Source: an uncultured Ruminococcus sp. (GTDB taxonomy: Bacteria > Bacillota > Clostridia > Oscillospirales > Ruminococcaceae). From it: DNA of 7,757 nucleotides. The notes below the pieces were generated by a model, which searched no databases, had not been told where the DNA came from, and saw only the letters and a program-made list of their open reading frames with translations. The stretch spans positions 1 through 7,757 of the forward strand of contig USEH01000102.1 of the NCBI GenBank assembly GCA_900553675.1. The letters are read 5' to 3'. Below are positions 7,279 through 7,757 of this stretch, one piece after another; the stretch's first letter is position 1, and every line of letters starts with the position of its first letter. The translations under genes were made by a program, and so were the position numbers.

Positions 7279-7434
7279 CGGCGAAGCCGCCCCGCGAAGC
7301 GGGCAAAGAAAGATATCGCCGAAGGCGATACCTCATCGCGCCGTAAGGCGTGCATCACTACGAGCAACGCGAGTGCATCACTTATCACTTGCGCCTATAG
7401 GCGCAGCATATCTTTTGCGGCGCCACCCGCAAAA
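7279..7434. repeat. Array of short GC-rich hairpins, REP/MITE-like intergenic repeat
   Basis: Consecutive small palindromes fill this gene-free stretch: CGGC-gaa-GCCG (7279-7289), CCCGC-gaa-GCGGG (7291-7303), TATCGCC-gaa-GGCGATA (7314-7330), CGCGCC-gtaa-GGCGTG (7337-7352), a degenerate one around AAC (7360-7374), the perfect palindrome TGCGCCTATAGGCGCA (7390-7405) and TTTTGCGG/CCGCAAAA (7413-7434). Spacers share a motif: GTGCATCACT occurs exactly at 7350-7359 and 7373-7382, with related ATCACT and CTCATC nearby. AAAGATAT (7309-7316) and ATATCTTT (7408-7415) form an outer inverted repeat. I see no ORF here. It resembles dispersed intergenic repeats of gut Firmicutes; copy number cannot be known from this window. 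Confidence 0.7.
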
Positions 7435-7470
7435 AGCCGTCCGCTAAAACAGCAGACGGCTTTATTATAT
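7431..7470. terminator. Terminator of the PdaA-like gene, usable in both directions
   Basis: GCCGTC (7436-7441) pairs with GACGGC (7455-7460), then after one mismatch GCT pairs with AGC around loop AAAAC. On the reverse strand five T residues (7435-7431) follow, 30 nt after the deacetylase stop codon. On the forward strand TTTATTATAT follows. Confidence 0.85.
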
Positions 7471-7490
7471 TCTCGAAGATATCTAATTCA

Positions 7491-7757
7491 TCACGCCGCA
7501 AAACTATAGCCCTGCGCAATCATTTCGTCGATAAAATCGCCTAAAATGGCTGCATTTGTCTCGGAGACCGAGTGCAGAAGATATATCGCGCCGGGATGCG
7601 CCCTTTCTATCAGCTTCTGAAGCGAAGCCGCTTGGTCAGGCTGCTTATCAGGGTCCCAGTCGGCGTAAGCAAAGCTCCATAAAACCGTTTCATAGCCTAA
7701 ATCGCCGGTTATTGCAAGGCTTAATTCCGAATATTCTCCCTTTGGGGGACGGAATTT
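7491..7757 (-). CDS. pdaA: PdaA-like polysaccharide deacetylase, C-terminal part (5' end beyond window)
   Basis: Reading back from the window end gives 88 residues without interruption to TGA at 7493-7491. FRPPKGEYSE is the conserved Arg/Pro-Pro block of NodB-fold carbohydrate esterase family 4. TVLWSFAYADWD and GAIYLLHSVSETNAA are the later catalytic-barrel blocks, the second with the conserved Leu-His. The W-S-F-A-Y-x-D-W-D pattern is characteristic of the PdaA branch. In Bacillus, PdaA removes acetyl from N-acetylmuramic acid so that muramic delta-lactam can form in spore cortex peptidoglycan; the enzyme acts outside the membrane. If conserved, this points to a sporulating ancestor or lifestyle. 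The metal-binding N-terminal half is outside the window. The C-terminus ends soon after GYSF, slightly short. It is convergent with thiN and followed by a terminator. Confidence 0.88.
   Translation of the reverse strand, partial: KFRPPKGEYSELSLAITGDLGYETVLWSFAYADWDPDKQPDQAASLQKLIERAHPGAIYLLHSVSETNAAILGDFIDEMIAQGYSFAA

Noticed and set aside
7279..7434. CRISPR array
   Set aside because: Repeats are short, variable palindromes with 10-nt shared spacers. There are no uniform repeats with unique spacers of about 30 nt.

Overview
The window looks like a chromosomal segment of a gut-type Clostridia bacterium (Oscillospiraceae/Ruminococcus-like). This is inferred from strong AGGAGG ribosome binding sites, TTGACA/TATAAT promoters, TTG starts, a T-box leader on alaS, and protein families typical of that group. 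By hand count, sampled alaS lines are about 48-60% GC. No taxonomic marker was searched, so the assignment is an inference.

Layout, left to right. (1) 2-886 (+) is the 3' part of a secreted, probably lipid-anchored, esterase D/feruloyl-esterase-like hydrolase, closed by a terminator. (2) 978-1300 is a compact locus resembling a type I toxin-antitoxin. A 33-residue holin-like membrane peptide has a TTG start and its Shine-Dalgarno sequence inside a GAAA-capped hairpin. A strong reverse promoter drives a roughly 95-nt RNA against its 3' region. The toxin 5' UTR is also an inverted repeat of that 3' region, so the mRNA ends can pair in a way that excludes the SD hairpin. (3) 1332-4784 holds a strong promoter, an alanine-type T-box leader (specifier GCU, acceptor-pairing UGGU, intrinsic terminator), alaS and a HIT-family hydrolase gene. 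A PRPP-binding phosphoribosyltransferase follows at 4852-5397, probably in the same unit. (4) 5533-5946 (-) is an AT-rich GNAT acetyltransferase gene with its own promoter, a likely acquired single-gene cassette. (5) 6083-7225 (+) is a two-gene operon: a membrane/zinc-ribbon protein of unknown function and thiamine pyrophosphokinase. (6) 7226-7490 has no gene. It holds two terminators flanking a dense array of short GC-rich hairpins with GTGCATCACT spacers and imperfect terminal inverted repeats. (7) 7491-7757 (-) is the C-terminal end of a PdaA-like polysaccharide deacetylase.

How the parts work together. The alaS unit is controlled by tRNA-Ala charging through the T-box. Its HIT protein may handle nucleotide adducts, and the phosphoribosyltransferase may salvage a nucleobase; this coupling is inference. 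The small-protein locus is the least ordinary part: it suggests translation control by two competing mRNA folds and an RNA antitoxin. The hairpin array is the second item worth following up.
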